This document shows positions 17,071 to 26,629 of a stretch of DNA of 64,000 nucleotides, piece by piece. Source of the DNA: Burkholderia sp. Leaf177 (GTDB lineage: Bacteria > Pseudomonadota > Gammaproteobacteria > Burkholderiales > Burkholderiaceae). Where the stretch lies: the NCBI RefSeq assembly GCF_001424345.1, contig NZ_LMPF01000020.1, forward strand, positions 261,883 to 325,882, written 5' to 3'. The translations under genes were made by a program, and so were the position numbers. Position 1 is the stretch's first letter. Each line of letters starts with the position of its first letter. The notes beneath the pieces were generated by a model. That model worked only from the letters and a program-made list of their open reading frames with translations. It made no database searches and was not told where the DNA came from.

Positions 17071-17955
17071 ATGTTAGGTCGCATCGGGGTCGCACTCGCG
17101 GTCGGTTTGCTGAAACTGCTTGCCCTCGTTCCATACGGCATCACGGCTCGCTTCGGCGATGCCCTCGGCTGGCTGCTTTATCAGATTCCGAGTCATCGGA
17201 AACGGATCGTGCATATCAACTTGAGCCTTTGCTTCCCGGAGTGGACGCTCGAGCGCCGCGAAGAAGTGGCGCAAAAGCATTTCCGGCACGCAATCCGCAG
17301 TTATGTGGAGCGCAGCGTGCAATGGTTCGGCTCGGCGGAAAAGCTCACCAAGCTCATCCAGGTGGAAAGCGAGGTCGATCTTCTCGATCCCGACATGCCG
17401 CCTACCTTGCTGCTCGGCTTTCACTTCGTTGCCATTGAAGCTGCGTCGGTCTGGATCAACCACGAACTGCACCGCACATGCGGATCGCTGTACCAGCCCA
17501 TGTCGAACAAGACACTCGACGACGTGGCGAAGAAGCAGCGCGGCCGTTTCGATGCCGAACTCGCAAGCCGCGCCGACAGCGCCCGGATCGTGTTGCGATG
17601 GCTGCGCGACCGAAAACCCGTCATGCTCGGCGCCGACATGGACTACGGCATGCGCAACTCGACCTTCGTGCCGTTCTTCGGCGTTCAGGCCTGCACGCTC
17701 ACCGCAGTCGGCCGGCTGGCTAAAACCGGCCATGCGCAGATCATGCCGTTCATTGGCGAAGTCCTGCCGAACTACAAGGGCTATAAGCTCAAGGTGTTCA
17801 AGCCCTGGGATAACTACCCGACCGGTGAAGACGACGCCGACGCGCGCCGCATGAACGCGTTCCTCGAAGAACAGGTGCGCCTCATGCCGGAACAGTACTA
17901 TTGGGTGCACAAGCGCTTCAAAACGCGGCCACCGGGTGAACCGGGCTTCTATTGA
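17071..17955 (+). CDS. lpxL: Lipid A biosynthesis acyltransferase (LpxL/HtrB-type)
   Basis: The protein has 294 residues from the ATG at 17071 (GGAG 9 bp upstream). A hydrophobic N-terminal helix (about residues 5-22) anchors it to the inner membrane. The catalytic HX4E motif appears as GFHFVAIE near residue 115, and a second block reads GADMDYGMRNSTFVPFFG. It belongs to the lysophospholipid acyltransferase superfamily, which adds secondary acyl chains to Kdo2-lipid IVA. An in-frame extension upstream to 16864 overlaps the metK control region and is not used. Its chain-length preference (LpxL versus LpxM) cannot be decided from sequence alone. Confidence 0.9.
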   Translation: MLGRIGVALAVGLLKLLALVPYGITARFGDALGWLLYQIPSHRKRIVHINLSLCFPEWTLERREEVAQKHFRHAIRSYVERSVQWFGSAEKLTKLIQVESEVDLLDPDMPPTLLLGFHFVAIEAASVWINHELHRTCGSLYQPMSNKTLDDVAKKQRGRFDAELASRADSARIVLRWLRDRKPVMLGADMDYGMRNSTFVPFFGVQACTLTAVGRLAKTGHAQIMPFIGEVLPNYKGYKLKVFKPWDNYPTGEDDADARRMNAFLEEQVRLMPEQYYWVHKRFKTRPPGEPGFY

Positions 17956-18060
17956 CGAATTCAGTATCGTGGAAATAGCTCGCGATCGCTGCAAGAATCC
18001 GGACGCATCCCCCATTCGGTCTAGTGTATGCGCGTGCTGCGCGTCACTTACAATAGCGAC

Positions 18061-18945
18061 ATGAAACTCGAATTCACCAAAATGCACGGCGCGGGTAACG
18101 ACTTTGTCGTGCTCGACGGCTACTCAAAACCGCTTTCGTTGAACGCAGCGCAGGTGCGCGCGCTCGCGGACCGCCACTTCGGCGTTGGCGCGGACCAGTT
18201 GCTGCTGGTTGAAAAGCCGGATATCGACGGCGTGGATTTCAAGTACCGCATCTTCAACTGCGATGGCGGCGAAGTCGAACATTGCGGCAACGGCGCACGC
18301 TGTTTCGTGAAGTTTGTGCGCGACCGTGGGCTTACGAACAAGATGAGCGTTCGCGTGCAAGTGCTGCAAGGCGTGATTGTGCTGACCATGCAGGAAAACG
18401 GCGACGTCATGGTGGACATGGGCCGCCCGGAGTTCGATCCCGCACGCGTGCCGTTCAGTGCCGCGGGGCTGGAAGGCCGCACAGAAGGCGCCGATACCCT
18501 TTGGCCGCTCAATGTACAGAACGAAACGCGCTGGATTTCCGCGGTATCGATGGGCAATCCTCACGCCGTGCAAGTCGTCGCAGACGTCGAAGCCGCGCCG
18601 GTGCTGACCGAGGGACCGTTGATCGAACATCACGCGCGTTTTCCGAAGCGCGTGAATGCCGGCTTCATGCAGATCGAGAGCCGGAATGCAGTCAAGCTGC
18701 GCGTCTATGAGCGCGGCGCGGGTGAAACGCTTGCTTGCGGAACCGGCGCATGCGCGGCCGTTGCTGCGGGGATTCGCCGCGGCCTGCTCGACTCTCCGGT
18801 TCGGGTTCAAACGCATGGCGGCGTACTCACCATCACCTGGGACGGCGCGCGCGATCCAGACGCAGCGCTTTTCATGTCCGGCCCAGCCACCACCGTATTT
18901 GAAGGCGAGATCGAGTTGCATTCCGGCCTCGCCACAGCCGTTTGA
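18061..18945 (+). CDS. dapF: Diaminopimelate epimerase
   Basis: The protein has 294 residues starting [20 protein letters not shown]. The two catalytic cysteines lie in [10 protein letters not shown] (about residue 78) and [14 protein letters not shown] (about residue 228). It converts LL-DAP to meso-DAP for lysine and peptidoglycan synthesis. It is followed at once by the DUF484 gene and xerC, a conserved trio. It may be transcribed together with lpxL, 105 bp upstream. Confidence 0.97.
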   Translation: MKLEFTKMHGAGNDFVVLDGYSKPLSLNAAQVRALADRHFGVGADQLLLVEKPDIDGVDFKYRIFNCDGGEVEHCGNGARCFVKFVRDRGLTNKMSVRVQVLQGVIVLTMQENGDVMVDMGRPEFDPARVPFSAAGLEGRTEGADTLWPLNVQNETRWISAVSMGNPHAVQVVADVEAAPVLTEGPLIEHHARFPKRVNAGFMQIESRNAVKLRVYERGAGETLACGTGACAAVAAGIRRGLLDSPVRVQTHGGVLTITWDGARDPDAALFMSGPATTVFEGEIELHSGLATAV

Positions 18946-18959
18946 CCGCCAGGATTCCG

Positions 18960-19694
18960 ATGTTGCCCGATACCATGACCGAACGAGAAGTCGCCGATTA
19001 TCTCCTCGCCAATCCTGATTTCTTCGCCGCGCACGCCGAGCTGCTGGGGACTATCCGGCTGTCCAATCCGCATGGAAAATCGGCGGTGTCGCTGCAGGAA
19101 CGGCAAATGGAAATGCTGCGCGACAAGAACAAGCAAATGGAACGCCGGTTAGCCGAATTGCTGCGCTATGGGCACGAGAATGACAGCATCGCGGCGAAGT
19201 TCCACCGGTGGACCATCCGGGTCATGTCGGAACGCGATCCGCATGCCTTGCCCAAGACCATTCCTGCGGGCCTTTGCGAAATCTTCGAGGTGCCGCAAGC
19301 GGCGCTGCGCGTATGGGACGTGGCGGAGCCTTACGCGCAGGCCGAGTTCGCCAGAACCACCAGCGAAGAAGTTCGGACCTTTACAGGCAGCCTGGCCACG
19401 CCTTACTGCGGCGCAAATACCGGTTTCGAGGCCGCGCAGTGGCTGACTTCGGCCAGCTCGGTGTCGGTGGCATCCGCAACCACGGATGGCATTGTCGATA
19501 CCGCGAACACGACCGAGTCCATCGCGTTGATCGCGCTGCGCAATCCGTCGGCGGGCCCCGAAGCGCCGCCGTTCGGCCTGCTGGTCATGGGTTCGCCCGA
19601 TCCACGCCGTTTCCACGAAGGCATGGCAACAGATTTCCTTTCGCAGATTGGCACGCTCGGCAGCGCCGCGCTCAGCCGCTTGTTGCCCCACTGA
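18960..19694 (+). CDS. DUF484 family protein (GAF-like), between dapF and xerC
   Basis: The protein has 244 residues from the ATG at 18960, preceded by AGGA. The N-terminus MTEREVADYLLANPDFFAAHAELL followed by a coiled-coil stretch (QERQMEMLRDKNKQMERRLAELL, about 40-65) and a GAF-like C-terminal part is typical of DUF484. The family is nearly always found beside dapF and xerC, but its function is unknown. It ends one base before the xerC start. A TTG at 18942 overlapping the dapF stop is a possible alternative start. Confidence 0.88.
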   Translation: MLPDTMTEREVADYLLANPDFFAAHAELLGTIRLSNPHGKSAVSLQERQMEMLRDKNKQMERRLAELLRYGHENDSIAAKFHRWTIRVMSERDPHALPKTIPAGLCEIFEVPQAALRVWDVAEPYAQAEFARTTSEEVRTFTGSLATPYCGANTGFEAAQWLTSASSVSVASATTDGIVDTANTTESIALIALRNPSAGPEAPPFGLLVMGSPDPRRFHEGMATDFLSQIGTLGSAALSRLLPH

Positions 19695-19695
19695 C

Positions 19696-20616
19696 ATGAC
19701 CGACGATCCGATTTCCGCCTATCTATCGATGCTCGAGCACGAGCGGCGGTTATCGGAACATACGTTGCGCGGCTACACGCACGAACTCGACGAACTGAAA
19801 AAGCTCGCCAACGGCCGCGCGCTGGAATCCCTCGTCGCGACCGACATGCGCGGCGCCGTCGCCCGTGCGCATGGCGGCGGACTTTCGGCGCGTTCCATTG
19901 CGCATCGGTTATCGGCTTGGCGGGCGTTTTACCGGTGGTTCGCCGAGCGCGTGGAAATGCCGGCAAACCCTGTCGCCACCGTGCGGGCGCCAAAACGCGC
20001 GAAGAGTTTGCCGAAGGCGCTTTCCGTCGATGACGCCAACGCGCTCATGGAAGCGCCTCACGCCGATACCCCCGAAGCGCTGCGCGATCACGCCATCCTC
20101 GAACTGTTCTATTCGTCGGGTTTGCGTCTGGCCGAACTTGTCGGCATTGACGTGCATTTCGTGCAATCCGAAGGATATTCGTCGGCGGGATGGCTGGATC
20201 TGGCGAGCGCCGAAGTGAACGTGCTCGGCAAAGGAAACCGGCGGCGCTCGGTTCCCGTTGGCAGCAAGGCGATCACCGCGTTGCGCGCGTGGATTGAAGT
20301 GCGCGGACAGTTCGTGAAGCTCGATCCACACGCGCTGTTTTTATCGGTACGTGGCAACCGCATGACGCCAAATGTGGTCCGCGACCGCGTGAAGCGCATG
20401 GCGTTGCTAGCCGGCGTGCCGTCTAACGTGCATCCCCACGTGCTGCGGCATTCGTTCGCCACGCACGTGCTGCAATCCAGCGGTGATCTTCGCGCCGTGC
20501 AGGAACTCCTCGGCCACGCGAGCATTACCGCGACCCAGGTTTATACGTCTCTCGATTTTCAGCATCTGGCGCGCGTCTACGACCAGGCCCATCCTCGCGC
20601 CAAGAAGCGAGACTAA
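19696..20616 (+). CDS. xerC: Tyrosine recombinase XerC
   Basis: The protein has 306 residues. It has an N-terminal SAM-like core-binding domain (ISAYLSMLEHERRLSEHTLRGY) and a C-terminal catalytic domain. The catalytic residues are visible: Arg in SSGLRLAELVG, Lys in LGKGNRRRSVP, H-x-x-R in HVLRHSFATHVL, His in LLGHASIT, and the nucleophilic Tyr in TQVYTSLDFQHL. With XerD it resolves chromosome dimers at dif during cell division. The position after dapF-DUF484 and the sequence both support XerC rather than a mobile-element integrase. Confidence 0.95.
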   Translation: MTDDPISAYLSMLEHERRLSEHTLRGYTHELDELKKLANGRALESLVATDMRGAVARAHGGGLSARSIAHRLSAWRAFYRWFAERVEMPANPVATVRAPKRAKSLPKALSVDDANALMEAPHADTPEALRDHAILELFYSSGLRLAELVGIDVHFVQSEGYSSAGWLDLASAEVNVLGKGNRRRSVPVGSKAITALRAWIEVRGQFVKLDPHALFLSVRGNRMTPNVVRDRVKRMALLAGVPSNVHPHVLRHSFATHVLQSSGDLRAVQELLGHASITATQVYTSLDFQHLARVYDQAHPRAKKRD

Positions 20617-20704
20617 GGCAACGCTTCACCCTGGCTTTTACATTGAGCAGGAACATCAAAGCGTGGCTGCGCCGTATTCGTCAGCGCGTTCACAAGAAGG
20701 TCGA

Positions 20705-21910
20705 ATGAACACCATCACGCTGAAACCGGCGAAAGACAAGTCGCTTGCGCGCCGCCATCCGTGGATCTACGCAACCGCCATAGAGCACGTGGAGGGCAAG
20801 CCCGCGCCGGGCGCGACCGTGCTGATCCGCTCGCATGAAGGGCGCTTTCTTGCTCGCGGGTCGTACAGCCCGGTGTCGCAGATTCGCGCGCGCGTCTGGA
20901 GTTTTGATGAAACCGAACCCATCGACCACGCGTTTTTCAAGCGGCGTGTCCAGCGGGCAATCGCGCATCGGCGAACCATGGTGCGCGATACCGGCGCCAC
21001 GCGGCTGATCTTCGGTGAAGCGGATGGATTGCCGGGTTTGATCGTGGATTACTACATTGCCGACGACGAAACCCGGCGCGGCCAACTCGTTTGCCAGTTC
21101 ATGGCAACGGGCGTGGAATTGTGGAAGGACGCCATTGTAAAGGCGCTGATTGGCGCAACCGGTTGCCCGAACGTGTACGAGCGCTCGGATGTATCGATCC
21201 GGCAAAAGGAAGGTCTCGAACCGATTACCGGCGTGCTGGCCGGCGAGCCGCCGCCCGATGCGCTGATGATTGCAAACGAAGGCGGCGTGCGGTATCACAT
21301 CGACGTAAAACACGGCCATAAAACAGGCTTTTACATCGATCAACGCGACAACCGCGCGCTCGTGCGGGAATACGCCGCCGATCGCGACGTACTCAACTGC
21401 TTTTGCTACACAGGCGGTTTTTCGCTTGCGGCGTTGAAAGGCGGGGCAAAACGCGTCGTCTCGATCGATTCTTCCGGCGACGCGCTCGCCTTGGCGCAGC
21501 GCAACGTGACGGCGAACGGTTTTGATCCGGCGCGCGCCGAATGGCTCGACGCCGATGCCTTCAAAACCTTGCGCCGATTGCACGAGGAAGGGCAGCGCTT
21601 CGACCTGATCGTGCTCGATCCGCCGAAATTCGCGCCATCGCGGGAACATGTCGATCGGGCCGCGCGTGCCTACAAGGACATCAACCTCACGGGGTTCAAG
21701 CTGCTGCGCCCGGGCGGCCTGCTGTTCACGTATTCGTGCTCGGGCGCAATCGACGCCGATCTGTTCCAGAAGATCATCGCGGGCGCCGCCGCCGACGCAA
21801 AAGTCGACGCGCGCATCCTGAAACGCTTGGGCGCGGGCATCGATCACCCGCTTTTGACCGCGTTTCCTGAAGGGGAATACCTGAAAGGCCTATTGTTGCA
21901 AATCGAATGA
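20705..21910 (+). CDS. rlmI: 23S rRNA (cytosine-5) methyltransferase RlmI-like
   Basis: The protein has 401 residues from the ATG at 20705. It has an N-terminal PUA domain (about residues 1-80, starting ITLKPAKDKSLARRHPWIY), then the EEHEE-type central part, and a C-terminal Rossmann SAM-binding domain with LNCFCYTGGFSLAALKGG (motif I) and the LDPPKFAPS motif. It probably methylates a cytosine of 23S rRNA (C1962 in E. coli numbering). The ORF is open further upstream into the xerC 3' end, but the family begins at this Met. Confidence 0.9.
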   Translation: MNTITLKPAKDKSLARRHPWIYATAIEHVEGKPAPGATVLIRSHEGRFLARGSYSPVSQIRARVWSFDETEPIDHAFFKRRVQRAIAHRRTMVRDTGATRLIFGEADGLPGLIVDYYIADDETRRGQLVCQFMATGVELWKDAIVKALIGATGCPNVYERSDVSIRQKEGLEPITGVLAGEPPPDALMIANEGGVRYHIDVKHGHKTGFYIDQRDNRALVREYAADRDVLNCFCYTGGFSLAALKGGAKRVVSIDSSGDALALAQRNVTANGFDPARAEWLDADAFKTLRRLHEEGQRFDLIVLDPPKFAPSREHVDRAARAYKDINLTGFKLLRPGGLLFTYSCSGAIDADLFQKIIAGAAADAKVDARILKRLGAGIDHPLLTAFPEGEYLKGLLLQIE

Positions 21911-22107
21911 GCGGCCATAGTTGATAGCTCGGTTGACGCTCTGGTTGATTGCCACGCGAACCGATACAAAGCACCCTCTTGACAAGTATGTTCAAATAAT
22001 TAGCTGACTGCGTGATTTGACGGTCGACATAAACGACCCTGCGGCCATTCCGCCGCCCGAATCGCGCTGCACGAATAACCTTTGACTTCAGAGAACAGGC
22101 GACCATC

Positions 22108-23196
22108 ATGATTCCCGTTACCATCCTGACCGGCTTTCTGGGCAGCGGCAAAACCACCCTGCTCAAGCGCATCCTGAACGACCAGCACGGCATGAAGATC
22201 GCCGTGATCGAGAACGAGTTCGGCGAAGAAAACATCGACAACGAGATCCTCGTCCAGGAAACCAACGAGCAGATCATCCAGATGAGCAACGGCTGCATCT
22301 GCTGCACCATCCGCGGCGATCTGGCGCGTGCGCTGGAAGACCTGGCGGATCGCAAGAAGGCCGGCACGCTGAACTTCGACCGCGTGGTGATCGAAACCAC
22401 CGGTCTCGCGAATCCAGGTCCCGTTGCGCAGACGTTCTTCATGGACAACGCGATCGCCGACGCATTCCTGCTCGACGCCATCATCACGCTGGTCGACGCC
22501 AAGCACGCGAACCATCAGCTCGACGAACACGAAGTCGTACAGCGCCAAGTGGGTTTCGCTGACCGGCTGTTCATCACGAAGTCGGATCTCGTCGATGCCG
22601 CCGCGCTCGAGGCCTTGAAGCATCGGCTCGTGCACATGAACCCGCGCGCGGCCATCAAGGTGGTGAATTTCGGCGCTGCCGACATCAAGGAAATCTTCGA
22701 CCTGCGCGGTTTCAATCTGAATTCGAAGCTGGAAATCGACCCGGATTTCCTCGCGGAAGATGACCACGATCATGCGCACGACCATGGTCACGACCACGCT
22801 CATGACGACGATCACGACCACGCGACTTGCGGCCACGATCACAGCCATGACCACGAGCACGGCCACAACCACGCGAATCATCACCACGCGCATCACGACG
22901 ACAAGATCAAGTCGTTCGTGTTTCGCAGCGATCGTGCGTTCGATCCAAACCGGCTGGAAGACTTTCTCGGCGGCATCCTCCAGATTTACGGCGAACGCCT
23001 CTTGCGCTACAAGGGCGTGCTTTATATGAAAGGCGTCGATCGCAAGGTTGTGTTTCAGGGCGTGCACCAGATGATGGGCAGCGACCTCGCCGCAAAATGG
23101 CAACCGATTGAAAAGAAGAACAGCAAGATGGTGTTTATCGGCATCGAATTGCCGCAGGATCTGATCATCGACGGGCTGACTGCCTGCCTGGTCTGA
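22108..23196 (+). CDS. CobW/COG0523 GTPase, probable zinc metallochaperone
   Basis: The protein has 362 residues. It has the Walker A motif GFLGSGKTTLLKR (about residues 9-21), the metal-binding CICC motif in NGCICCTIRGDL (about 63-74), and the switch/guanine motifs ITKSDL (NKxD-like). Around residues 215-265 a His/Asp-rich stretch (HDHAHDHGHDHAH and more, with one Cys) is a metal-sponge linker. The CobW_C domain ends the protein. This family delivers Zn(II), or another metal, to client enzymes using GTP. The window shows no client gene next to it. Upstream, a TTGACA at about 21980 could be a -35 box, without an obvious -10; no Zur box was recognised. Confidence 0.9.
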   Translation: MIPVTILTGFLGSGKTTLLKRILNDQHGMKIAVIENEFGEENIDNEILVQETNEQIIQMSNGCICCTIRGDLARALEDLADRKKAGTLNFDRVVIETTGLANPGPVAQTFFMDNAIADAFLLDAIITLVDAKHANHQLDEHEVVQRQVGFADRLFITKSDLVDAAALEALKHRLVHMNPRAAIKVVNFGAADIKEIFDLRGFNLNSKLEIDPDFLAEDDHDHAHDHGHDHAHDDDHDHATCGHDHSHDHEHGHNHANHHHAHHDDKIKSFVFRSDRAFDPNRLEDFLGGILQIYGERLLRYKGVLYMKGVDRKVVFQGVHQMMGSDLAAKWQPIEKKNSKMVFIGIELPQDLIIDGLTACLV

Positions 23197-23221
23197 TTCT
23201 CTTAACCGCCTGAATCAAGCC

Positions 23222-23257
23222 TGCGCGAAGCCAACCATCGGCTTCGCGCATTTTTTT
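23222..23257 (+). terminator. Rho-independent terminator after the CobW-type gene
   Basis: There is a perfect 11-bp stem TGCGCGAAGCC / GGCTTCGCGCA with a 7-base loop, followed by seven T. Confidence 0.93.
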
Positions 23258-23905
23258 GACCGTTTAAGCCCGCAAGCGCCCATTTCTGGCACCTTTCTCG
23301 CTATTTCTCGCCCGCAATGCATCCAAATGCCAGCATCGGCACGGCTAAAATCTTTGGCGCCCAAACGACGCCTCGACCAGCCGGCGATTTTTGGCGAATG
23401 GCACCGTTGCAATATGTGCTCGCACCCCCCAAGAACCATCGCTTTTTAAACGTCGCCGCGTTATATTTTTGAGATATCGAACGAATCGTTGGAGCGTTTT
23501 GCGCGAGCATGGTACGCAATTGCGATTCAGTTACAATACAGCCCCCACTGGACCGGCCCGGGAAACGGTTTAGCCTGAAGCGCCGAGGGTAAGCCCTCAG
23601 CCGCGCTCATGATGGTGGCCTTGTTCGCGCGTGCTGATTACCGCAGCAAGAAGGTGTAAGTGCAGAGTAGGTGTTGTTCCGAACATCGGATGGCGGCCAA
23701 TTCGCTTGAAAATCAACTCAAGGGCTGGCCGCGACGTGCGTTTTGCACCGTGGAAGGTGATGGCGTTCTGGCCTGAACGGTGGATGGAGTAGTTGTTGGC
23801 GAGTATCGCCGGAATTCGGGGAAATCCGGAAAACGGCGGCGGCGAGCGCGGCAGCGACCGCGAAGATGGCGAACGACATCGCCCCACATTGAAGAAGCAA
23901 GCCAG
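23258..23905. other. Long region upstream of dksA
   Basis: About 650 bp have no supported gene. TACAAT at about 23534 looks like a -10 box (without a good -35). A transcript from there would give dksA a leader of about 365 nt. Short ORFs in it resemble nothing I know. The last 130 bp are purine-rich and in frame with dksA but begin with a poor start. A small RNA or leader structure is possible but not demonstrated. Confidence 0.4.
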
Positions 23906-24325
23906 ATGACGACGAATCGATTGTTGACCGAAGACGAAATCCTGAAGATGGGCGACAAGGATTACATGAACGACGATCAACTCGCGTTCTTCAGGGTCCG
24001 ACTGGAGCAGTTGCAGGCCGATATTCTCAAGAATGCGGGCCAGACGACGGAAAACCTGCGGGAAACCGTCATCGTTCCGGACCCGGCGGATCGCGCGACG
24101 ATCGAGGAAGAACACGCCCTCGAGCTGCGCACCCGTGACCGCGAGCGCAAGCTGCTGAAGAAAGTGCAGCAGTCGCTTGCGCGCATCGAGTCCGGCGATT
24201 ACGGCTGGTGCGAGGAAACCGGCGAACCTATCGGCATTCCGCGTCTGATCGCGCGGCCGACGGCAACGCTCTCGCTCGAAGCGCAGGAACGACGCGAATT
24301 GCGCCAAAAGCTGTTCGGCGACTGA
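23906..24325 (+). CDS. dksA: RNA polymerase-binding regulator DksA (form lacking the full zinc finger)
   Basis: The protein has 139 residues from the ATG at 23906 (MTTNRLLTEDEILKM). A long coiled coil spans roughly residues 30-100 and includes the acidic tip DPADRATIEEEHALELR, which reaches into the RNA polymerase secondary channel. DksA works with ppGpp to tune rRNA and amino-acid promoters. The C4 zinc-finger site keeps only one Cys: the segment reads WCEETGEPIGIPR and then TLSLEAQERRE where classical DksA has Cys. The protein is therefore a low-cysteine DksA like those of many alpha- and betaproteobacteria. A terminator follows. Confidence 0.95.
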   Translation: MTTNRLLTEDEILKMGDKDYMNDDQLAFFRVRLEQLQADILKNAGQTTENLRETVIVPDPADRATIEEEHALELRTRDRERKLLKKVQQSLARIESGDYGWCEETGEPIGIPRLIARPTATLSLEAQERRELRQKLFGD

Positions 24326-24397
24326 TGCGCGTTGACGGCACGCGCCGCGGCTGAAGTCGCGGCGGGAGACACGCCGACTGCGAAATCTACCAGCACC

Positions 24398-24425
24398 CAA
24401 AAGGCACACGAAAGTGTGCCTTTTT
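24398..24425 (+). terminator. Rho-independent terminator after dksA
   Basis: There is a perfect 11-bp stem AAAAGGCACAC / GTGTGCCTTTT closed by a GAAA tetraloop, followed by T residues. Confidence 0.93.
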
Positions 24426-24676
24426 GTTTGCGCGCATTTTCATGAACACGCCGCGCTTTTTCCATACGCCGATTGGCCGTAAAAGCCCCGAACGCAAGAT
24501 GCCGCCCGACGCGTCTTGATAATTCCTCCCGCGCCCTAAAATGGACTGGACGCGTTCTCGTAGCGCGGACGTGACGCGAGTCCGTCGAGCGCACCGCCGC
24601 ACGCGCCCGGCCTCCTCACGTTCCCAAAGGATTCCCCGGCGGCGCAGCGCGCCCCTCAGCTTTCAAAGGAATGCAC
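24426..24676. other. Promoter region of hslVU
   Basis: About 250 bp have no gene. CTTGATA at 24515-24521, followed 13 bases later by CCTAAAAT (24535-24542), is a poor-to-fair match to the heat-shock (sigma-32) promoter expected in front of hslVU. AAAGGA at about 24665-24670 is the hslV ribosome-binding site. Confidence 0.35.
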
Positions 24677-25213
24677 ATGGAACAATTTCACGGCACGACG
24701 ATCGTCTCCGTGCGACGCGACGGCAAGGTCGCCTTGGGCGGCGACGGCCAGGTGACGCTGGGCAATATCGTGATGAAAGGCGGCGCCAAGAAAGTGCGCC
24801 GTATCTATGGCGGCAAGGTGCTCGTCGGCTTCGCGGGCGGTACGGCCGATGCGTTTTCGCTGCTCGACCGCTTCGAAGCGAAGCTGGAGAAACATCAGGG
24901 AAATCTGACGCGCGCCGCCGTTGAGCTCGCGAAGGACTGGCGCACCGACCGCATGTTGCGTCGGCTGGAAGCCATGTTGATCACCGCCGACGCACAAACC
25001 ACGCTGGTTATCACGGGCAATGGCGACGTGCTCGATCCGGAAAACGGTATTTGCGCGATCGGTTCGGGCGGCGCATACGCGCAGGCCGCGGCGCAAGCCT
25101 TGACGGAAAACACCGAACTCTCGCCACGCGAAATCGTCGAAAAGGCGCTGACCATTGCCGGCGACATGTGCATTTACACGAACCACAATCGCGTAATCGA
25201 GACGATCGAGTAA
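24677..25213 (+). CDS. hslV: ATP-dependent protease subunit HslV
   Basis: The protein has 178 residues from the ATG at 24677, chosen over the ATG at 24671 because AAGGA is better spaced and HslV in this group begins [14 protein letters not shown]. Removal of the first residues exposes the catalytic N-terminal Thr (TTIVSVRR). The [14 protein letters not shown] and [10 protein letters not shown] blocks are typical. It forms the proteolytic dodecamer of the HslUV protease in the cytoplasm. hslU starts 17 bp after its stop. Confidence 0.97.
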   Translation: MEQFHGTTIVSVRRDGKVALGGDGQVTLGNIVMKGGAKKVRRIYGGKVLVGFAGGTADAFSLLDRFEAKLEKHQGNLTRAAVELAKDWRTDRMLRRLEAMLITADAQTTLVITGNGDVLDPENGICAIGSGGAYAQAAAQALTENTELSPREIVEKALTIAGDMCIYTNHNRVIETIE

Positions 25214-25230
25214 CAGGACAAGGACCCACG

Positions 25231-26568
25231 ATGACAACCATGACTCCCGCCGAGATCGTCTCGGAACTCGATAAACACATCATCGGCCAGGGCCGCGCGA
25301 AAAAGGCCGTCGCCGTCGCGTTGCGCAACCGGTGGCGCCGTCAGCAGGTTGCCGAACCGCTGCGCCAGGAAATCACGCCAAAAAACATCCTCATGATCGG
25401 ACCGACCGGCGTCGGCAAGACAGAAATTGCACGACGTCTTGCGAAACTCGCCGATGCACCGTTCATCAAGATCGAAGCAACGAAGTTCACCGAAGTGGGT
25501 TACGTGGGCCGCGATGTGGACAGCATCGTGCGCGATCTGATCGAGATTTCGGTCAAGCAGACGCGCGAAACCGAGATGCGCAAGGTGCGTTCGAAAGCGG
25601 TTGATCGCGCGGAAGACCGGATTCTGGACATGCTGTTGCCGAGCGCGCGTCCCGTGGGTTTCGGCGCGGGTGAAACGCAGGACGACAGCGCGAACAGCAC
25701 GCGCCAGACCTTCCGCAAGCGTCTGCGTGAAGGACTGCTCGACGACAAGGAAGTCGAGATCGATGTCGAAGCGCCGCAAGCCAGCATGGACATCATGGGG
25801 CCGCCGGGCATGGAAGAGATGACGGATCAGATCCGTTCCATGTTCGCGAATATCGGCGGCGGCAAAAAGACGCAGCGCAAGGTGAAGGTCAAGGAAGCGC
25901 TGAAGCTGCTCACCGACGAAGAAGCCGGCAAGCTGCTGAACGATGAAGAGGTCAAGACGAAGGCGGTTCAGAACGTCGAGCAGAACGGCATCGTGTTTCT
26001 GGACGAGATCGACAAGATCGCGTCGCGCAGCGAAGCGGGCGGCGCGGAGGTATCGCGTGCGGGCGTGCAGCGTGATTTGCTGCCGCTGGTGGAAGGCACC
26101 ACGATCAACACCAAATACGGGATGATCAAGACGGATCACATCTTGTTCATTGCCAGCGGCGCGTTCCATCTGGCTAAACCGAGCGACCTGATTCCTGAAT
26201 TACAGGGTAGGTTCCCGATTCGCGTTGAACTGGATTCGCTGTCGGTGGAAGACTTCGAAGCGATCCTGAATACAACCGACGCCAGCCTCGTCAAGCAATA
26301 CACGGCGCTGCTCGCAACGGAAGATGTTCAGCTCGACTTCAGTCCGGAAGGCATTCGCCGGATGGCCGAAATCGCGTTTTCGGTGAACGAAAAGACCGAG
26401 AATATCGGCGCGCGGCGGCTCTATACCGTGATCGAAAAGCTGCTGGAAGAAGTGTCGTTCGCGGCCGGCAATCACGCGGGTCAGCCGGTGCAGATCGATG
26501 CGGCTTACGTAGATAAAGCGCTGAACAACGTAGCCGAAGACGAGGATTTGTCGCGCTACGTGCTGTAA
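25231..26568 (+). CDS. hslU: ATPase subunit HslU of the HslUV protease
   Basis: The protein has 445 residues starting [20 protein letters not shown]. Walker A is GPTGVGKTE (about 61-69) and Walker B is [10 protein letters not shown] (about 254-263). The I-domain insertion is seen between about residues 110 and 240. The C-terminal sensor-2 region reads [18 protein letters not shown] and the protein ends DLSRYVL, the tail that inserts into HslV. It unfolds substrates for HslV. It is cotranscribed with hslV, with a bidirectional terminator downstream. Confidence 0.98.
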   Translation: MTTMTPAEIVSELDKHIIGQGRAKKAVAVALRNRWRRQQVAEPLRQEITPKNILMIGPTGVGKTEIARRLAKLADAPFIKIEATKFTEVGYVGRDVDSIVRDLIEISVKQTRETEMRKVRSKAVDRAEDRILDMLLPSARPVGFGAGETQDDSANSTRQTFRKRLREGLLDDKEVEIDVEAPQASMDIMGPPGMEEMTDQIRSMFANIGGGKKTQRKVKVKEALKLLTDEEAGKLLNDEEVKTKAVQNVEQNGIVFLDEIDKIASRSEAGGAEVSRAGVQRDLLPLVEGTTINTKYGMIKTDHILFIASGAFHLAKPSDLIPELQGRFPIRVELDSLSVEDFEAILNTTDASLVKQYTALLATEDVQLDFSPEGIRRMAEIAFSVNEKTENIGARRLYTVIEKLLEEVSFAAGNHAGQPVQIDAAYVDKALNNVAEDEDLSRYVL

Positions 26569-26580
26569 TCACGAAAAGCA

Positions 26581-26629
26581 AAAAAGGCGGCGCGCTGTTT
26601 CGGAATATCGAAATGGCGCGCCGCTTTTT
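26581..26629 (+). terminator. Bidirectional terminator between hslU and the response regulator
   Basis: A 9-bp GC stem GCGGCGCGC / GCGCGCCGC contains an inner TTTCG/CGAAA hairpin and is flanked by an A-run and a T-run. It can serve both convergent transcripts. Confidence 0.88.

Noticed and set aside
19696..20616. XerC as a phage or island integrase
   Set aside because: It lies in the conserved dapF-DUF484-xerC order, and its length and motifs fit XerC.
20690..21847. 385-codon ORF on the minus strand opposite rlmI
   Set aside because: Mirror frame of a GC-rich gene; no recognisable family, opposite to a clear methyltransferase.
22000..23103. 367-codon minus-strand ORF opposite the CobW-type gene
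   Set aside because: Shadow of the real GTPase; the Val/Met-rich stretch reflects the His/Asp-rich tract read in reverse.
24515..24542. Heat-shock promoter in front of hslV
   Set aside because: -35 is fair but the -10 match is poor; kept only as a remark within the intergenic entry.
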